Assembly: GCF_004786095.1 (NCBI RefSeq)
Contig: NZ_RHPJ01000004.1
Location: 124,001-188,000 of the forward strand
Direction: 5' to 3'
DNA: 64,000 nucleotides
From: Serinibacter arcticus
GTDB lineage: Bacteria; Actinomycetota; Actinomycetes; Actinomycetales; Beutenbergiaceae
Numbering within the stretch: the first letter of the stretch is position 1; each line of letters begins with the position of its first letter. Both the position numbers and the translations under genes were made by a program. Under the pieces are notes generated by a model that saw only the letters and a program-made list of their open reading frames with translations, searched no databases and was not told where the DNA came from. Below, one piece after another: positions 38,634 to 48,548 of this stretch.

Positions 38634-40304
38634 GTGACCCAGACCCCCCGCACCCCCACCGAGATCGACGCCGTTGCCGACGCCTACGTCGACACCCTCG
38701 CGAGCCTCAGCCCGCTCCTGCGCACGAGCCTCGGCCTGCCGGGTGACCAGACCACGTTCGACGACGTCTCCCCCGCCGGGCTGGCGACGCTCGACGCCGA
38801 GCGCACCGCGGTTCTCGGACGCCTGTCCAAGCTCACCCCCGCCGACGACGTCGACGTCGTCACGAAGGCCGCGATGCTCGAGCGCATCGGCCTGGAGAGC
38901 GAGCTGTACGACTCCGGCGAGAGCTTCGCGACGCTGAACGTCATCCACTCCCCGCTCCAGACCACGCGCGACATCTTCGACCTCATGCCGACCGACACCG
39001 CGCAGGACTGGGAGGTCGTCGCGGCCCGCATGGGCAACGTCCCCGACTCCCTCGCCGGCTACGTCGAGTCGCTGCGCGAGGGTGCGGCCACCGGGATCGT
39101 CGCCGCCCGCCGCCAGGTGGAGGCCGGCATCGCCCAGGCCGAGGAGCTCGCGGGCGAGTCCTCCTTCTGGTCCAGCCTCGCGCGCACCGGATCGGGCGGC
39201 GAGGGCACCCACCACGCGTCGGCCCTCGAGGCCGGCGCCACCCGCGCCCGGGCCGCCTACGCCGACCTCGCCGAGTTCCTGCGCTCGGAGCTCATCCACC
39301 GCGCGCCGGAGGAGGACGCCGTCGGCCGTGACCGCTACGAGCTCTTCAGCCAGCAGTTCCTCGGCGCGCGGATCGATCTGGACGAGACCTACGAGTGGGG
39401 TCGCGAGGAGCTCGCGCGCGTCGTCGCCGAGCAGGAGGCTACGGCCGCCGAGCTCTACGGCGCCGGGACCTCGCCGCAGGAGGCGATGGAGCGCCTCGAC
39501 GCCGACCCCGCCCGCCAGCTCCACGGCACCGACGCGCTGCAGCGCTGGATGCAGGAGACGTCCGACGCCGCCGTCGCCGCCCTGGCCGACACGCAGTTCG
39601 ACATCCCCGAGCCGGTGCGCCGCCTGGAGTGCTGCATCGCCCCCACCCAGTCGGGGGGCATCTACTACACCGAGCCCACCGCCGACTTCTCCCGGCCCGG
39701 CCGCATGTGGTGGTCCGTCCCCGCGGGCGTGACCGAGTTCGGCACCTGGCGCGAGAAGACGACCGTCTACCACGAGGGCGTCCCCGGCCACCACCTGCAG
39801 ATCGGTCAGACGACCTACCGCAGCGGCCTGCTCAACTCCTGGCGTCGGCTCGCGTGCTGGGTCAGCGGCCACGGCGAGGGCTGGGCCCTGTACGCCGAGC
39901 GGCTCATGGCCGACCTCGGGTTCCTCGACGACCCGGCCGACCGCCTCGGCATGCTCGACGGTCAGCGCCTGCGCGCCGCGCGCGTGGTCCTCGACATCGG
40001 TGTGCACCTGCGCAAGGACGCCCCGGCCGACCTCGGCGGCGGCACGTGGGACGCCGAGAAGGCGCGGACCTTCCTGTTCGCGAACGCCAACATGGCTCCG
40101 GGCTTCCTGAACTTCGAGCTCGACCGCTACCTCGGCTGGCCGGGGCAGGCGCCGTCCTACAAGGTCGGACAGCGCCTCTGGGAGCAGATCCGCGACGAGA
40201 CCGCGGTCCGCGAGGGCGCCGCGTTCGACCTCAAGGCGTTCCACCGCCGCGCGCTCGACGTCGGGTCGGTCGGCCTCGACGTGCTCGCGCAGGCCCTGCG
40301 CTGA
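38634..40304 (+). CDS. DUF885 family metallopeptidase-like protein
   Basis: A 556-residue protein of family DUF885 (PF05960), a group with a gluzincin-like metal site. The motif HEGVPGHH at 380-387 stands in TTVYHEGVPGHHLQIGQ, and a later acidic segment (SGHGEGWALYAERLM) supplies the expected Glu ligand. No signal peptide is seen, so it is probably cytoplasmic. It is mostly alpha-helical. The substrate is unknown; peptidase activity is inferred from the metal site. It lies between the carboxylase beta/epsilon genes and maf, six bases before the latter, and has its own leaderless promoter. Confidence 0.87.
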   Translation: MTQTPRTPTEIDAVADAYVDTLASLSPLLRTSLGLPGDQTTFDDVSPAGLATLDAERTAVLGRLSKLTPADDVDVVTKAAMLERIGLESELYDSGESFATLNVIHSPLQTTRDIFDLMPTDTAQDWEVVAARMGNVPDSLAGYVESLREGAATGIVAARRQVEAGIAQAEELAGESSFWSSLARTGSGGEGTHHASALEAGATRARAAYADLAEFLRSELIHRAPEEDAVGRDRYELFSQQFLGARIDLDETYEWGREELARVVAEQEATAAELYGAGTSPQEAMERLDADPARQLHGTDALQRWMQETSDAAVAALADTQFDIPEPVRRLECCIAPTQSGGIYYTEPTADFSRPGRMWWSVPAGVTEFGTWREKTTVYHEGVPGHHLQIGQTTYRSGLLNSWRRLACWVSGHGEGWALYAERLMADLGFLDDPADRLGMLDGQRLRAARVVLDIGVHLRKDAPADLGGGTWDAEKARTFLFANANMAPGFLNFELDRYLGWPGQAPSYKVGQRLWEQIRDETAVREGAAFDLKAFHRRALDVGSVGLDVLAQALR

Positions 40305-40309
40305 CCACC

Positions 40310-41026
40310 GTGACGACTCCCGCCCGACGACGTCGCGACCGCGTGCGCCCGGCCACCCACCCGCACGTGCGCCTGGTCCTGGCCTCGGCCTCGCCCGCGC
40401 GGCACGCCCTGCTGGTGGCGGCCGGCATCGTGCCGCAGGTGGTGGTCTCCGACGTGGACGAGGACGCCGCCCTCGCGGCCGCGACCGCGGCGGCCGGATC
40501 GGTGGGTCGTCCGTTCCCGGTCTCCGAGCAGGTGGGCGTGCTGGCGCGCGCCAAGGCGGAGGCCGTCGCGGCCACGCTCCCGCCCGAGAGCGCGCCGCGC
40601 CTCGTGCTCGGGTGCGACTCGCTCCTCGAGCTCGACGGCGTCGCGCACGGCAAGCCGGGCACGCCCGAGAGAGCGAGCGCCGCCTGGGCGTCGATGCGCG
40701 GCCGGTCAGGGGTGCTCCACAGCGGTCACCACGTGATCCTGACCGGGGCGCTGCCCTCCGACGGCGGAGCCGGCGACGAACGCACCTGCACTGCCGTCAG
40801 CTCCACGACCGTGCACTTCGCCGAGGTCTCCGACGAGGAGATCGCCGCCTACGTCGCGACCGGTGAGCCGCTGCAGGTCGCCGGTGCATTCACGATCGAC
40901 GGCCTCGGCGGGGCGTTCGTGACGGGCGTCGACGGCGACCACCACGGCGTGCTCGGACTCAGCCTCCCGCTGCTGCGCAGCCTGCTGACCGATCTGGGCA
41001 TCCCCTACCCCGCGCTCTGGGCCTGA
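40310..41026 (+). CDS. maf: Maf family nucleoside-triphosphate pyrophosphatase
   Basis: Maf proteins hydrolyse non-canonical or methylated dTTP/UTP-like nucleotides to monophosphates. The 238-residue protein shows LVLASASPARHALLVAAGI, VLGCDSLLELDGVAHGKPGTPERA and TIDGLGGAFVTGVDGDHHGVLGLSLPLL in short blocks, with the catalytic Asp in GCDS. GTG at 40310 gives an N-terminal tail of about 20 residues rich in Arg; later GTG codons at about 40343 or 40367 could be the true start. It is six bases after the DUF885 stop. The order carboxylase beta-epsilon-maf-alpha is conserved in actinobacteria. Confidence 0.92.
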   Translation: MTTPARRRRDRVRPATHPHVRLVLASASPARHALLVAAGIVPQVVVSDVDEDAALAAATAAAGSVGRPFPVSEQVGVLARAKAEAVAATLPPESAPRLVLGCDSLLELDGVAHGKPGTPERASAAWASMRGRSGVLHSGHHVILTGALPSDGGAGDERTCTAVSSTTVHFAEVSDEEIAAYVATGEPLQVAGAFTIDGLGGAFVTGVDGDHHGVLGLSLPLLRSLLTDLGIPYPALWA

Positions 41027-41092
41027 CTGGAGACTCTCCACGACCGACGCGCCGCTACACCCACGAGCGTCGGCCCCGCGTTGGAGGATTCC

Positions 41093-41098
41093 TACAAT
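41093..41098 (+). promoter_or_regulatory. Putative -10 box TACAAT upstream of the carboxylase alpha subunit
   Basis: TACAAT is a close match to TATAAT and lies in the 213-base gap between maf and the alpha-subunit gene. It predicts a leader of about 135 bases. No good -35 box is seen, and nothing else recognisable lies in the gap except the GGAGAG ribosome site at 41231. Confidence 0.45.
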
Positions 41099-41239
41099 CG
41101 ATCCCCGGCGCGCCTTGCCGCCCCTGACAGACTTCCCGGCGCACCGCGGGGCGCGGAGGGGACGCCCGGCCCACGGGTCTACCGTGGCTCGAACTGGAAG
41201 CGCCGACCGAGCAAGACGCCATCAGCAACAGGAGAGTGG

Positions 41240-43147
41240 ATGACGCCCGACGCCAGCGTGCCCGGATCGCCGACGATCCCCGTTCGGAGCACCGACCAGG
41301 CGGGCGAGACCACGGCCCGACCCGCCGTCGAACGCCTCACCCGCCCCGTGACCCGGGTCCTGATCGCCAACCGCGGCGAGATCGCCGTCCGTGTGGTCCG
41401 CGCCGTGCGCGACGCCGGGCTGATCTCGATCGCCGTGTACTCCGACACCGACCGGGACGCACCCTTCGTCCGGTTCGCCGACGAGGCGTTCGCGCTCGGC
41501 GGCGTCCGCGCCGCGGAGACCTACCTCGACCCGGCCAAGATCCTCGACGTCGCGCGCCGCTCCGGCGCCGACGCGGTCCACCCCGGCTACGGCTTCCTGT
41601 CCGAGAACGCCGACTTCGCCCGCGCCGTCGCGGCCGCCGGACTCACCTGGATCGGCCCCAGCCCGGCCGCGATCGACGCGCTCGGCGACAAGGTCTCCGC
41701 GCGTCACATCGCCCAGGCCGCCGGCGCCCCCCTCGTCGCGGGCACGCCCGACCCCGTCCGGAACGCCGACGAGGTCGTCGCGTTCGCCCGCGAGAACGGT
41801 CTCCCCGTCGCGATCAAGGCCGCCTTCGGCGGCGGTGGTCGCGGCCTCAAGGTCGCCACCACGCTCGAGGAGATCCCCGAGCTGTTCGAGTCCGCCACGC
41901 GCGAGGCCGTCGCCGCCTTCGGGCGGGGCGAGTGCTTCGTCGAGCGGTTCCTCGACCGCCCCCGCCACGTCGAGACCCAGTGCCTCGCCGACGCCTACGG
42001 CGGCGTCGTCGTCGTCTCCACCCGTGACTGCTCGCTCCAGCGTCGACACCAGAAGCTCGTGGAGGAGGCGCCGGCGCCCTTCCTCACCGACGAGCAGAAC
42101 GCCGAGCTCGTCCGGGCCTCGCAGGCGATCCTGCGCGAGGCGCGCTACGAGGGCGCCGGGACGTGCGAGTTCCTCATCGGGTCCGACGGCACGCTGTCCT
42201 TCCTCGAGGTCAACACGCGCCTCCAGGTCGAGCACTGCGTGACCGAGGAGGTCTCGGGCATCGACCTGGTCCGCGAGCAGCTGCGCATCGCCGCCGGTGA
42301 GCCGCTGGGCTACGACACGGTCGCCACGCGCGGCCACAGCATCGAGTTCCGCATCAACGGCGAGGACCCCGCCGCGGGCTTCCTGCCCTCCCCCGGCACC
42401 CCGACGACGATCACGTGGCCCGGTGGCCCCGGCGTCCGCATCGACGCCGGCATCACCGCCGGCGAGAGCGTGACGGGCAACTTCGACTCGATGCTCGCCA
42501 AGATCATCGTCACGGGCGCGACGCGCCAGCAGGCGATCGAGCGTGCGCGTCGGGCTCTGGCGGAGGCCGACATCGTCGGCATCCCGACGGTCCTGCCGTT
42601 CCACCGCGCCGTCCTGCAGGAGCCCGCGTTCGTGGGCGAGCCCGGTGCGCCGCTGACCGACCTCGGCATCTGGACCACCTGGATCGAGTCCGAGATGGCA
42701 CCCCGGCTCAAGACGCTGGCCCCCGCCAGCACCGCCGCCCCGGCCGAGAGCGCCCCCGAGCTCGAGGTCGAGCGGGTCGTGGTCGAGGTCGGTGGGAAGC
42801 GCCTCGAGGTCGTCCTGCCCGCCAGCCTGGGCGGGCTCGGCGGTCTCATGGGCGGCCGGGCGCGCGCGGCCAGGCCGACGCGTCCGCGCGCCGTCGGCCG
42901 CTCCTCGGCGTCGGCCGCGGGCAACGGCGCCGCACTCACCTCGCCCATGCAGGGCACCATCGTCAAGGTGGCCGTCGCCGAGGGCGACACGGTCGCCGCG
43001 GGCGACCTCGTCGTCGTGCTCGAGGCCATGAAGATGGAGCAGCCTCTCGTGGCGCACCGCGACGGCGTCGTGACGGGCCTGCGCGCGAGCGCGGGTGCCG
43101 GCGTCACCGCCGGTGAGGTCCTCTGCGAGATCACCGCCGCGTCCTGA
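41240..43147 (+). CDS. Acetyl/propionyl-CoA carboxylase alpha subunit (biotin carboxylase + BCCP, AccA3 type)
   Basis: A 635-residue biotinylated subunit. The biotin carboxylase part begins with [17 protein letters not shown] near 38-54, followed by [10 protein letters not shown], the ATP-grasp [10 protein letters not shown], and [11 protein letters not shown] linker of about 60 residues precedes the carrier domain, where EAMKMEQ places the biotinyl Lys at 598. It carboxylates biotin with ATP and bicarbonate and works with the beta and epsilon subunits encoded at 36549-38575; BirA modifies it. ATG at 41240 has GGAG five bases upstream. Unlike most genes here it has a long untranslated leader. 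Confidence 0.95.
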   Translation: MTPDASVPGSPTIPVRSTDQAGETTARPAVERLTRPVTRVLIANRGEIAVRVVRAVRDAGLISIAVYSDTDRDAPFVRFADEAFALGGVRAAETYLDPAKILDVARRSGADAVHPGYGFLSENADFARAVAAAGLTWIGPSPAAIDALGDKVSARHIAQAAGAPLVAGTPDPVRNADEVVAFARENGLPVAIKAAFGGGGRGLKVATTLEEIPELFESATREAVAAFGRGECFVERFLDRPRHVETQCLADAYGGVVVVSTRDCSLQRRHQKLVEEAPAPFLTDEQNAELVRASQAILREARYEGAGTCEFLIGSDGTLSFLEVNTRLQVEHCVTEEVSGIDLVREQLRIAAGEPLGYDTVATRGHSIEFRINGEDPAAGFLPSPGTPTTITWPGGPGVRIDAGITAGESVTGNFDSMLAKIIVTGATRQQAIERARRALAEADIVGIPTVLPFHRAVLQEPAFVGEPGAPLTDLGIWTTWIESEMAPRLKTLAPASTAAPAESAPELEVERVVVEVGGKRLEVVLPASLGGLGGLMGGRARAARPTRPRAVGRSSASAAGNGAALTSPMQGTIVKVAVAEGDTVAAGDLVVVLEAMKMEQPLVAHRDGVVTGLRASAGAGVTAGEVLCEITAAS

Positions 43148-43149
43148 CC

Positions 43150-44067
43150 GTGGCCGACCCCGTCCGGCGCGACCCGAACGACGCGTGGGTCGAGTGCACC
43201 TGCGGGTCCCGCCACTGGGGCCTGGCCGGCGCCGCCGGCCTCGCCCTCGTCGACCGCGCCACGCGCACGGTCGCCCTGCAGCTCCGCTCCGCCCGCAGCC
43301 ACCAGGGCAGCACGTGGGCGCTGCCGGGCGGCGCGATCGGCACCGGGGAGACCCCGCTGCAGGGCGCGCTCCGCGAGGCCTCGGAGGAGGCCGACATCCG
43401 CGCGGACGACGTCGTCCCCGACGTCGTCTCGGTGCTGGACCACGAGGTGTGGTCGTACACGACCGTCGTGGCGCACGTCGCCCGCGACGCCTCCGCCACC
43501 TCGCGGCCGGTGCTGCGGCCGCTCGACGGCGAGTCCGCCGACCTGCGATGGGTCGACCTCGACGAGGTCACCGACCTCCCGCTGCACCCGGCCTTCGCCA
43601 CGGCCTGGCCCCGCCTGCGCGTCCTGGCCGACGCCGGACCCACGCTGGTCGTGGACGTCTCGAACGTGCTGGGCGCCCGCCCCGACGGCTGGTGGCGCGA
43701 CCGGGCCGGCGCGTCGAGCCGCCTCCTCGCGGAGATCGGGACCGCCGTGTCGCCGTCGGGCCCCGGCGTCCCGGCGGCCTGGTTCGGCCTCGACGCCGCG
43801 ACCGCCTGGCCTCGCACCGTCGCGGTCCTCGAGGGCGCCGCACGCGATGCGACCACCACCGTCCCCGCCCCCGGGGCTCGGTTCGAGGTGGTGCGCGCCC
43901 CGGGTTCGGGCGACGACGCGATCGTCGCCGCGGTCGAGGCCGTCACCGCCGACGGGAGCGGCCCGGTCGTCGTCGCGACGGCCGACCGCGGGCTGCAGGG
44001 CCGCCTACCGCCCGGGGTGCGGACCCTGGGACCCGGCACGCTGCGGAAACGTATCCTGGAGGCATGA
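43150..44067 (+). CDS. NUDIX hydrolase fused to NYN/YacP-like nuclease domain
   Basis: A 305-residue fusion. The N-terminal part has a NUDIX box at 61-83 ([24 protein letters not shown] split by its pattern G-x5-E-x7-REUxEE), so it should hydrolyse a nucleoside diphosphate derivative; an ECTCGSRHW segment before it has two Cys and a His. The C-terminal part from about 163 ([41 protein letters not shown]) looks like a NYN/PIN-type metal nuclease with acidic residues Asp169 and the DD and D of later blocks. It starts two bases after the carboxylase stop and overlaps dapD by 4 nt. Substrate unknown. Confidence 0.85.
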   Translation: MADPVRRDPNDAWVECTCGSRHWGLAGAAGLALVDRATRTVALQLRSARSHQGSTWALPGGAIGTGETPLQGALREASEEADIRADDVVPDVVSVLDHEVWSYTTVVAHVARDASATSRPVLRPLDGESADLRWVDLDEVTDLPLHPAFATAWPRLRVLADAGPTLVVDVSNVLGARPDGWWRDRAGASSRLLAEIGTAVSPSGPGVPAAWFGLDAATAWPRTVAVLEGAARDATTTVPAPGARFEVVRAPGSGDDAIVAAVEAVTADGSGPVVVATADRGLQGRLPPGVRTLGPGTLRKRILEA

Positions 44068-45053
44068 CGCGCGCAGCCTGGGGCATCGGACTGGCCACCA
44101 TCTCCGACATCGACGGGGCGGTGCTGGACACCTGGTTCCCCTCGCCCCAGCTGGGCGAGGCCGCCCCGGCCAGCCCGTGGGACGTCCCCGCGGAGATCGG
44201 CGCGCTGGAGGCCGTCGACCCCGTCCGGCGCGTGCGCCGCACCGTCGTGCGCACCGACGTCGACCTCGACGCCGCCCCGACCTCCGCCTCGGACGCCTAC
44301 CTGCGCCTGCACCTGCTCTCCCACCGGCTCGTGACGCCCAACTCGATCAACCTCGACGGGATCTTCGGCGCGCTCGCGAACGTCGCGTGGACCTCGCTCG
44401 GGCCGTGCTCGACGCTGGACTTCGAGGTCACGCGCGCTCGCCTGCAGGCCAAGCACCCCGGCGTCAGCATCGACGGCGTCGACAAGTTCCCCCGCATGAC
44501 CGACTACGTGCTGCCCGAGGGCGTCCGCATCGCCGACGCGTCCCGCGTCCGGCTGGGCGCCCACCTGGCTGCCGGCACCACCGTCATGCACGAGGGGTTC
44601 GTCAACTTCAACGCGGGCTCGCTGGGCGTCGCGATGATCGAGGGCCGGGTCTCGCAGGGCGTCGTGATCGGGGACGGCACCGACATCGGCGGCGGCGCCT
44701 CGATCATGGGCACGCTCTCGGGCGGCGGGACCGAGCACGTCAGCATCGGCCGGCGCACCCTGCTCGGCGCGAACGCCGGCCTGGGCATCAGCCTGGGCGA
44801 CGACTGCGTGGTGGAGGCCGGGCTGTACGTCACGGCGGGGACCAAGGTCAGCCTGCTGGGCGACGCCGCGAGCTACGGGATCGACCTCTCCGGCGCCCGG
44901 GCCGACGCCGACGGCCGCCCGGTCGTCCCGGCGCGGGCGCTGTCGGGTCTGGACGGGCTCCTGCTGCGCCGGCACTCGCTCACCGGCGGCGTCGAGGTGC
45001 TCCCGCGCGCCGCGCGCGCCGTCGAGCTCAACGCCGCGCTGCACACGCAGTAG
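44064..45053 (+). CDS. dapD: 2,3,4,5-tetrahydropyridine-2,6-dicarboxylate N-succinyltransferase
   Basis: DapD transfers succinyl from succinyl-CoA to tetrahydrodipicolinate on the route to meso-DAP and lysine. The 329-residue protein has the actinobacterial form: an N-terminal domain, then [38 protein letters not shown] and hexapeptide repeats of the left-handed beta helix ([36 protein letters not shown]). ATG at 44064 overlaps the NUDIX gene (ATGA) and has GGAGG just upstream; TATCCT at 44052-44057 could also serve a leaderless message. Its partner dapC lies at 47349 on the other strand. Confidence 0.96.
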   Translation: MTRAAWGIGLATISDIDGAVLDTWFPSPQLGEAAPASPWDVPAEIGALEAVDPVRRVRRTVVRTDVDLDAAPTSASDAYLRLHLLSHRLVTPNSINLDGIFGALANVAWTSLGPCSTLDFEVTRARLQAKHPGVSIDGVDKFPRMTDYVLPEGVRIADASRVRLGAHLAAGTTVMHEGFVNFNAGSLGVAMIEGRVSQGVVIGDGTDIGGGASIMGTLSGGGTEHVSIGRRTLLGANAGLGISLGDDCVVEAGLYVTAGTKVSLLGDAASYGIDLSGARADADGRPVVPARALSGLDGLLLRRHSLTGGVEVLPRAARAVELNAALHTQ

Positions 45054-45949
45054 TGGTGGCACGTCGTCGGGCGGCCCGCGCCCTCGCCTGGACCGCCGTC
45101 GTGGGGCTGGTCGCCGCCGTCGGGGTGGGCGGTGTCGTCGTCCTCCTGCGGTCGGTCGACGGCGCGCGCCCGCTCGTGCAGGGCTGCACCGCGGACGGGC
45201 ACTGGCTCGCCCCGGACCAGACCGAGAACGCCGCCCTCATCGTCGGCACGACGGTGCGACGCGAGCTGCCCGCACGGGCCGGCACCATCGGCATCGCCAC
45301 CGCGATGCAGGAGTCGCGCATGCGCGCCATCGACTACGGCGACCGGGACTCCCTCGGCATGTTCCAGCAGCGGCCGTCGCAGGGCTGGGGCACGCCCGAG
45401 CAGGTCATGGACCTCGTCTACTCGACGTCGATCTTCTTCGACACGCTCGTGGAGGTGCCCGGGTACACCGAGATGGCCGTGACCGAGGCGGCGCAGGCCG
45501 TGCAGCGCAGCGGCTTCCCCGACGCCTACGCGCAGCACGAGGATCTCGCGCGCGCGTTCGCCTCCTCCCTCACCGGGTGGACGGAGGCGGGGCTCTCGTG
45601 CACGCTCCTCGACGTCGAGGACACCTCCGGCGTGCCGGAGGCGGTGACGGCCAGGCTCGAGCGCGACCTCGGCCTGGGGACGGCGACCACCGTGCGGGTG
45701 GGTGCTGACGGTGGGCGCGAGGTCGTCGTCGACCTGCCCATGACGGATCCCGCCAGCGGGGACGGCGACCGGCTGGCCTGGGCGGTGGCCTCCTCGGCCG
45801 TCGCCTCGGCGAGCAGCACCGGGGCCGGGCGGGTCGCCGTCGGATCCTCGGTGTGGGACCGCGCGGGCGCGGAGTCCGGCTGGCGCGCGCGGACCGGGGC
45901 AGACCCCGTGCCCGCGCGCGGTCAGGTGCTGATCAGCGCCGCTCGCTGA
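45053..45949 (+). CDS. Membrane-anchored lysozyme-like protein
   Basis: A 298-residue exported protein. An Arg-rich start and one helix (about 8-32) act as an anchor or uncleaved signal. The outer part has IATAMQESRMRAIDYGDRDSLGMFQQRPSQGWGTPEQVMD in short recognisable steps, matching an actinobacterial lysozyme-like family in which the Glu of QES is the likely catalytic residue. It is often mislabelled as a heavy-metal transporter. GTG at 45053 overlaps the dapD stop by one base; GTG at 45056 is equally good. Peptidoglycan cleavage is inferred. It ends 17 nt inside the convergent citrate synthase gene. Confidence 0.8.
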   Translation: MVARRRAARALAWTAVVGLVAAVGVGGVVVLLRSVDGARPLVQGCTADGHWLAPDQTENAALIVGTTVRRELPARAGTIGIATAMQESRMRAIDYGDRDSLGMFQQRPSQGWGTPEQVMDLVYSTSIFFDTLVEVPGYTEMAVTEAAQAVQRSGFPDAYAQHEDLARAFASSLTGWTEAGLSCTLLDVEDTSGVPEAVTARLERDLGLGTATTVRVGADGGREVVVDLPMTDPASGDGDRLAWAVASSAVASASSTGAGRVAVGSSVWDRAGAESGWRARTGADPVPARGQVLISAAR

Positions 45950-47228
45950 GAGCGACGAAGTCGCGCTCGTCCGGGCCGGTGTAGACCTGGCGCGGACGCG
46001 CGATCTTCGTGGCAGGGTCGTGCATCATCTCGCGCCACTGCGCGATCCAGCCGGGGGTCCGGCCCACCGCGAACAGCGGCGTGAACATCGAGGTCGGGAA
46101 GCCCATGGCGCGGTAGATCAGACCCGTGTAGAAGTCCACGTTGGGGTAGAGCTTCCGCTGCACGAAGTACTCGTCCGAGAGGGCGATCTCCTCGAGACCC
46201 ATCGCCAGGTCGAGCAGCTCGTCGCGTGCACCGAGAGCCTTCAGGACGCTGTCGGTGGCCTCCTTGACGATGGCCGCGCGCGGGTCGTAGTTCTTGTAGA
46301 CCCGGTGGCCGAAGCCCATCAGACGCGCACCGCTGGCCTTGTCCTTGACCTTGGTCACGAACGAGCCGGCGTCACCGTGCGTGTCGCGGATCTCCTCGAG
46401 CATCGACAGGACGGCCTCGTTGGCGCCGCCGTGCTTGGGGCCCGAGAGCGCGTTGATGCCGGCGGCCACCGAGAGGAACAGGTTGGTGTCGGCGGAGCCG
46501 ACGGCGCGCACGGTGGCCGTGGAGCAGTTCTGCTCGTGGTCGGCGTGCAGCACGAACAGCATGTCCATCGCCGCGACCACCTCGGGACCGAACTCGCCCT
46601 CGCGGGACTGGCCCAGGGCCAGGCGCAGGAAGTCCTCGATGAAGCCGTGGGAGGGCTCGGCGTCGAGCATCTCCTCGCCGTTGACGTGGTTGAGGACGTA
46701 GGCGACGATCGTCGGCGTCTTGGCGAGCAGCAGGATCGAGGCCAGCTCCTCGGCCTCGTCGTCGGACGTCTCGAACACCTCGGGGTAGAAGCCCGGCAGC
46801 GCGGAGATCGCGCTCGAGACGATCGCCATCGGGTGCGCCGTGCGGGGGAACGCGCGGATCAGCGCGCGGAAGCCCTCGTGCACGTGCGTGTGGCGCAGGA
46901 CGCGCGTCTCGAACGCCTCGTACTGCGCGGGTGTGGGCAGCTCGCCCTTCGCCAGCAGGTAGGAGACCTCGAGGTAGGTCGAGCGGGCGGCGAGCTGCTC
47001 GATCGGGTAGCCGCGGTAGCGCAGGATGCCGGCGTCGCCGTCGATGTAGGTGATCTCCGACCGGCACGCGGCGGTGTTCATGAAGCCCGGGTCGTAGGTG
47101 ACCACGCCGGTGTCGGACAGCAGCGAGGAGATCGCCAGCCCGTCGTTGCCGACCACGGCAGGGACGCGCTCGAACTCCAGCGTCGTCTCGTCCAGCGTCA
47201 GGCTGCCTGCCGATGTGCTCGCCGTCAT
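45933..47228 (-). CDS. gltA: Citrate synthase
   Basis: GltA condenses acetyl-CoA and oxaloacetate at the entry of the TCA cycle. The 431-residue length is that of the type II hexameric enzymes. Active-site blocks are present: HADHEQNCSTATVR, SGPKHGGANEA with the first catalytic His, MGFGHRVYKNYDPRA with the second, and NVDFYTGLIYRAMG containing the Asp. ATG at 47228 is fixed by GGAG five bases upstream; the frame goes on to 47291 without homology. The 120-base upstream gap has repeated TGTTCA elements and a palindrome, which suggests transcriptional control of this branch-point gene. Confidence 0.97.
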   Translation of the reverse strand: MTASTSAGSLTLDETTLEFERVPAVVGNDGLAISSLLSDTGVVTYDPGFMNTAACRSEITYIDGDAGILRYRGYPIEQLAARSTYLEVSYLLAKGELPTPAQYEAFETRVLRHTHVHEGFRALIRAFPRTAHPMAIVSSAISALPGFYPEVFETSDDEAEELASILLLAKTPTIVAYVLNHVNGEEMLDAEPSHGFIEDFLRLALGQSREGEFGPEVVAAMDMLFVLHADHEQNCSTATVRAVGSADTNLFLSVAAGINALSGPKHGGANEAVLSMLEEIRDTHGDAGSFVTKVKDKASGARLMGFGHRVYKNYDPRAAIVKEATDSVLKALGARDELLDLAMGLEEIALSDEYFVQRKLYPNVDFYTGLIYRAMGFPTSMFTPLFAVGRTPGWIAQWREMMHDPATKIARPRQVYTGPDERDFVALSERR

Positions 47229-47273
47229 CGGATCTCCGTTCCTCCGGTGGCGCGACCGGTACCCGGGACCGCG

Positions 47274-47301
47274 CTGTTCATGGGTGTTCACTGTTCATGG
47301 G
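47274..47301. promoter_or_regulatory. Tandem CTGTTCATGGG repeats upstream of gltA
   Basis: Two identical 11-bp copies (47274-47284 and 47291-47301), 17 bp apart, with a third TGTTCA between them at 47285-47290. The array lies 46-73 bases upstream of the gltA start. Spacing and identity suggest a regulator-binding array; the factor is unknown. Confidence 0.45.
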
Positions 47302-47309
47302 GATCGCCT

Positions 47310-47325
47310 CGTTCCACCAGGAACG
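47310..47325. promoter_or_regulatory. Palindrome CGTTCC-N4-GGAACG upstream of gltA
   Basis: A perfect 6-bp-arm palindrome nine bases beyond the TGTTCA array. It could be an operator half-site pair, or a weak hairpin at the end of dapC transcription. Confidence 0.35.
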
Positions 47326-47348
47326 GGCAAAGAACCTCGGTGATCCTC

Positions 47349-48542
47349 TCACGTCCAGGAGGACAGGCGCACGGCCGCTGCGGCGATCCGCTCGTCCGAC
47401 GCGGTGAGCGAGACCCGCACGTGGTCGGCGGCCGCGGGGCCGTAGAAGACGCCGGGTCCGGCGACGATCCCGTGCTCCGCGAGCAGGCGCATGAGCGGCC
47501 AGCAGCCGGGCTCGTCGGGCTCGGCCGAGCGGTTCGGCTCGGCCGTGTCGAGCCGCGTGCGCAGCGCCGCCCCCGCACGCACCCACAGGTACAGACCGGC
47601 GTCGGAGTGGTCGACCTCGAATCCGGCCGCCACCAGCGCGGGCAGCAGCACGGCGCGCCGCGCGCGGTAGCGCTCCACCTGCGCGTCGACGTGCGCGTCG
47701 TCCGCCAGCGCCGCGGCCATCGCCTGCTGGACGGGCCACGGGAGCATCATCCCGAGGTGACGCCGCTGCTGGAGCAGCTGGTCGACGAGGTCGGGGTCGC
47801 CCGCCGCGAAGGCGGCGCGGTATCCGGCCAGGTTGGACTGCTTGGACAGCGAGTAGACCGCGAGGAGCCCGCGCGGGTCGCCGCCGCTGACGCGGGCGTC
47901 CAGGATGCTCGGCACTCCCCCGCCGTGCGCGACGTCGTCGCTCCACGGCGTGGTCCACGGCAGCAGCGCGTAGCACTCGTCGCTCGCGACGACGGCGTCG
48001 ACCTCGCGCGCCGCGCGCACGATCGCCGCCAGGCGGTCGTGCCCGAGCACCTCACCCGTGGGGTTGGACGGCGAGTTCACCCAGACGAGGGCGATCTCCT
48101 CGCGTCCGGCCCACTCGGCCGGGTCGTCGCTGGCGAGCACCTCGGCGCCCGCCAACCGCGCCCCGACCTCGTAGGTGGGGTAGGCCGCCGTCGGGATGAC
48201 GACGACGTCGCCCGGGCCCAGCCCGAGCTGGCTCGGCAGCAGCGCCACGAGCTCCTTGGAGCCGATGGTCGGCAGCACGGCCTCGGGACCGAGGCCGTGG
48301 ACGTTCCGGCGTCGCGCGAAGAAGTCGACGACGGCGGTGCGCAGCGCGGTGGTCCCGGCGACCGTCGGGTAGCCGTGCGCGTCGGACGCGGCGGCGAGCG
48401 CCTGCCGCACGACGTCGGGCGTCGGGTCGACGGGCGTGCCGATGGACAGGTCCACCACCCCGCCGTCGTGCCGCGCCGCGCGCTCGCGCAGGGGCGTCAC
48501 GGCGTCCCAGGGATAGGCGGCGTCGAGGTGGTGGAAGCCCAC
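47349..48542 (-). CDS. dapC: Succinyldiaminopimelate transaminase
   Basis: A 397-residue fold-type I aminotransferase using PLP. It converts N-succinyl-2-amino-6-ketopimelate with glutamate to succinyl-DAP, after DapD. Visible are DLSIGTPVDPTPDVV, WVNSPSNPTGEV, the SDECY block and YSLSKQSNLAGYRAAF with the PLP Lys. GTG at 48542 follows the fdxA stop by six bases; the fdxA-dapC pair is conserved in actinobacteria (Rv1177-Rv1178), which supports DapC over a general aspartate aminotransferase. Confidence 0.93.
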   Translation of the reverse strand: MGFHHLDAAYPWDAVTPLRERAARHDGGVVDLSIGTPVDPTPDVVRQALAAASDAHGYPTVAGTTALRTAVVDFFARRRNVHGLGPEAVLPTIGSKELVALLPSQLGLGPGDVVVIPTAAYPTYEVGARLAGAEVLASDDPAEWAGREEIALVWVNSPSNPTGEVLGHDRLAAIVRAAREVDAVVASDECYALLPWTTPWSDDVAHGGGVPSILDARVSGGDPRGLLAVYSLSKQSNLAGYRAAFAAGDPDLVDQLLQQRRHLGMMLPWPVQQAMAAALADDAHVDAQVERYRARRAVLLPALVAAGFEVDHSDAGLYLWVRAGAALRTRLDTAEPNRSAEPDEPGCWPLMRLLAEHGIVAGPGVFYGPAAADHVRVSLTASDERIAAAAVRLSSWT

Positions 48543-48548
48543 GGCCCG

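Noticed and set aside
41099-41239. Leader before the carboxylase alpha-subunit gene considered as a riboswitch
   Set aside because: No known aptamer pattern could be recognised; it is reported only as a putative promoter with a long leader.
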